A DNA stretch of 6,470 bases from an uncultured Clostridia bacterium (GTDB lineage Bacteria > Bacillota > Clostridia > Oscillospirales > Acutalibacteraceae): contig CALZMC010000034.1 in NCBI GenBank assembly GCA_945788455.1, forward strand, positions 1 to 6,470, in the 5' to 3' direction. The notes under the pieces are model-generated. The model was not told where the DNA came from. It made no database searches and saw nothing but the letters and a program-made list of their open reading frames with translations. This document shows, one piece after another, positions 5,198 through 6,470 of the stretch (positions are counted from its first letter, which is position 1; every line of letters begins with the position of its first letter). Both the position numbers and the translations under genes were made by a program.

Positions 5198-5207
5198 TGT
5201 TGTTATT

Positions 5208-6392
5208 ATGAAGAGATTAAATTATAAACACACGATTGTCGCCTGCTTTATCGCATATATGGTTCAGGCAATTGTTTGCAACTTTGCACCGCTCCTTTTC
5301 GTTGGGTGGGAAAACGAATTTAATATTAGTATTACACAGCTAACATCTATCGTAACACTGACCTTTTTTACGCAGATTGTTGTTGACCTTATTTCTGCAA
5401 AAACAGCAGACAAGGTCGGCTACAAAAACTCGCTTGTTATATCGCATCTTTGCTCATCGGTTGGATTTATTCTGCTCGGCATATTGCCTTATACGATAAA
5501 AAACACCTATTTCGGAATAGTTATTTCTATCGTGCTGTATTCGGTCGGAAGCGGAATACTCGAGGTGTTGATTTCGCCTGTTGTCGAGTCCTGCCCTACT
5601 GATAACAAAACGGGTGCGATGAGCCTTTTGCACTCCTTTTATTGTTGGGGAACTGTTTTTGTAATCGGCGTATCAACACTATTCTTCGTCATTTTCGGCA
5701 GAGAGCATTGGAGATACCTCTCTTTTGCGTGGGCGATTTTTTCACTGTTAAACGGAATTTTCTTCTGCTTCGTTCCTATAAAGGAGCCACACGAAAAGAA
5801 AAAGGAAATTTCTAACAAGGCTATTTTTAAAGCGAAATTCTTTTATATCGCTATCGTGCTTATGATATGCTCGGGTGCGAGCGAGCTTGCTATGAGTCAG
5901 TGGGCATCAACGCTTGCAGAAACAGGCCTAAACGTCAGCAAAACTGTCGGCGACCTCGCAGGACCGATGGCGTTCGCTGTACTTATGGGCATCGGCAGAG
6001 TATTGTTCAGCAAGTTTAGTGAAAAATTTAAGACAGAAAATTATATAATCGCGTCTGCAATACTTTGCATAATCTCATATCTGTTAACGAGCCTGTCGCC
6101 AAGCCCTGTAATTGCTCTAATCGGCTGTGCGTTATGCGGTCTTGCAATATCGGCAATGTGGCCTGCAACATTAAGCCTTAGCACAAAAAGATTAAAGGGT
6201 GGCACGACAATGATGTTTGCATTCCTTGCACTTTCAGGCGATATAGGCTGCACAACAGGACCGACAGCAATCGGCTTAATTACAAATGCACTAAACGGCG
6301 ACCTAAAGCAAGGATTATTATTCAGCATCGCATTCCCTATAATTATAATAGTTTTATTATTATTCACAAAGGAAAAGCAAAATAAAGCATAA
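5208..6392 (+). CDS. Major facilitator superfamily transporter, 12 TM, substrate unknown
   Basis: This is a 394-residue, very hydrophobic protein with about 12 TM helices in two six-helix halves separated by a charged cytoplasmic loop (about 190-210, PIKEPHEKKKE). The loop between TM2 and TM3 has the MFS motif A in the form DLISAKTADKVGYK (60-73). A half-matching GRVLFSKFSEKFK (262-274) occurs at the equivalent place in the second half, as expected from internal duplication. The length is typical for MFS. It would move a small solute across the cytoplasmic membrane, driven by an ion gradient; the motifs do not tell the substrate or direction. The ATG has no Shine-Dalgarno, and the promoter puts the mRNA start at about the ATG, so it is probably leaderless. 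The next Met (18) would remove most of TM1. It is divergent from the M23 gene, with no sign of shared function. Confidence 0.88.
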   Translation: MKRLNYKHTIVACFIAYMVQAIVCNFAPLLFVGWENEFNISITQLTSIVTLTFFTQIVVDLISAKTADKVGYKNSLVISHLCSSVGFILLGILPYTIKNTYFGIVISIVLYSVGSGILEVLISPVVESCPTDNKTGAMSLLHSFYCWGTVFVIGVSTLFFVIFGREHWRYLSFAWAIFSLLNGIFFCFVPIKEPHEKKKEISNKAIFKAKFFYIAIVLMICSGASELAMSQWASTLAETGLNVSKTVGDLAGPMAFAVLMGIGRVLFSKFSEKFKTENYIIASAILCIISYLLTSLSPSPVIALIGCALCGLAISAMWPATLSLSTKRLKGGTTMMFAFLALSGDIGCTTGPTAIGLITNALNGDLKQGLLFSIAFPIIIIVLLLFTKEKQNKA

Positions 6393-6421
6393 TATATAAC
6401 GCATAAAAATCAGGCATAACA

Positions 6422-6448
6422 AAAGGCAGTTCAAAATGAACTGCCTTT
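6422..6448. terminator. Intrinsic terminator after the MFS gene
   Basis: AAAGGCAGTTCA and TGAACTGCCTTT form a perfect 12-bp stem with an AAA loop, 29 bp after the MFS stop codon. The plus-strand tail is TTT then AATTAT, a short U tract. The minus strand ends in TTTTG, so it may also stop a leftward transcript from beyond the right edge. Confidence 0.85.
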
Positions 6449-6470
6449 AATTATAGCATTTTCGTCAACA

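Noticed and set aside
6041..6367. Minus-strand open frame opposite the end of the MFS gene
   Set aside because: It is antisense to coding sequence with clear MFS helices; no ribosome site.
1..6470. CRISPR arrays, tRNA or rRNA genes, insertion sequences
   Set aside because: I saw no spaced direct repeats, cloverleaf-like sequence, rRNA motifs or transposase-like protein.

Overview
The window looks like a chromosomal piece from a low-to-moderate GC Clostridia bacterium, probably a gut Oscillospiraceae/Ruminococcaceae relative. This is inferred from the AT-rich intergenic DNA, strong AGGAGG-type ribosome binding sites, canonical sigma-A promoters, the style of the proteins, and a SpoIIQ-like sporulation peptidase. 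The species cannot be told from the sequence alone.

Left half (1-3681, minus strand): a tightly packed phage head and DNA-packaging operon, read right to left. The order is a short small-terminase-like protein, large terminase (TerL), portal, then an S78/HK97-like prohead protease with a C-terminal scaffold-like tail. Neighbours overlap by 8 nt or are separated by 1-4 nt, and each ribosome binding site lies inside the end of the gene before it. The operon runs off the left edge; a ribosome binding site for a further gene (by order, probably the major capsid protein) sits at bases 1-5. Together these proteins would cut and pump DNA into a procapsid. An internal start in the protease gene probably also makes a free scaffold protein, as in lambda C/Nu3.

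Centre (3682-3898): a 217-bp AT-rich divergent intergenic region. It holds a leader hairpin for the phage operon, an A7T6 tract, a GGCTAT direct repeat with 21-bp spacing, and a good sigma-A promoter firing rightward. No integrase, repressor, lysis or replication gene lies between the packaging genes and the bacterial genes.

Right half (3899-6470): bacterial-type genes. A zinc-ribbon, two-TM membrane protein (plus strand) converges on a SpoIIQ-like M23 peptidase (minus strand), and a perfect 36-bp palindromic terminator lies between them. The peptidase is transcribed divergently from a 12-TM major facilitator transporter from a 92-bp intergenic region carrying two facing promoters. A second bidirectional-looking terminator closes the transporter gene.

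The most interesting points are: (a) the internal scaffold start; (b) the small terminase without its DNA-binding domain, directly abutting host genes with no lysogeny module, which fits a decayed prophage or a domesticated, gene-transfer-agent-like particle; (c) a forespore-type promoter candidate before the SpoIIQ-like gene; and (d) an apparently leaderless transporter mRNA.
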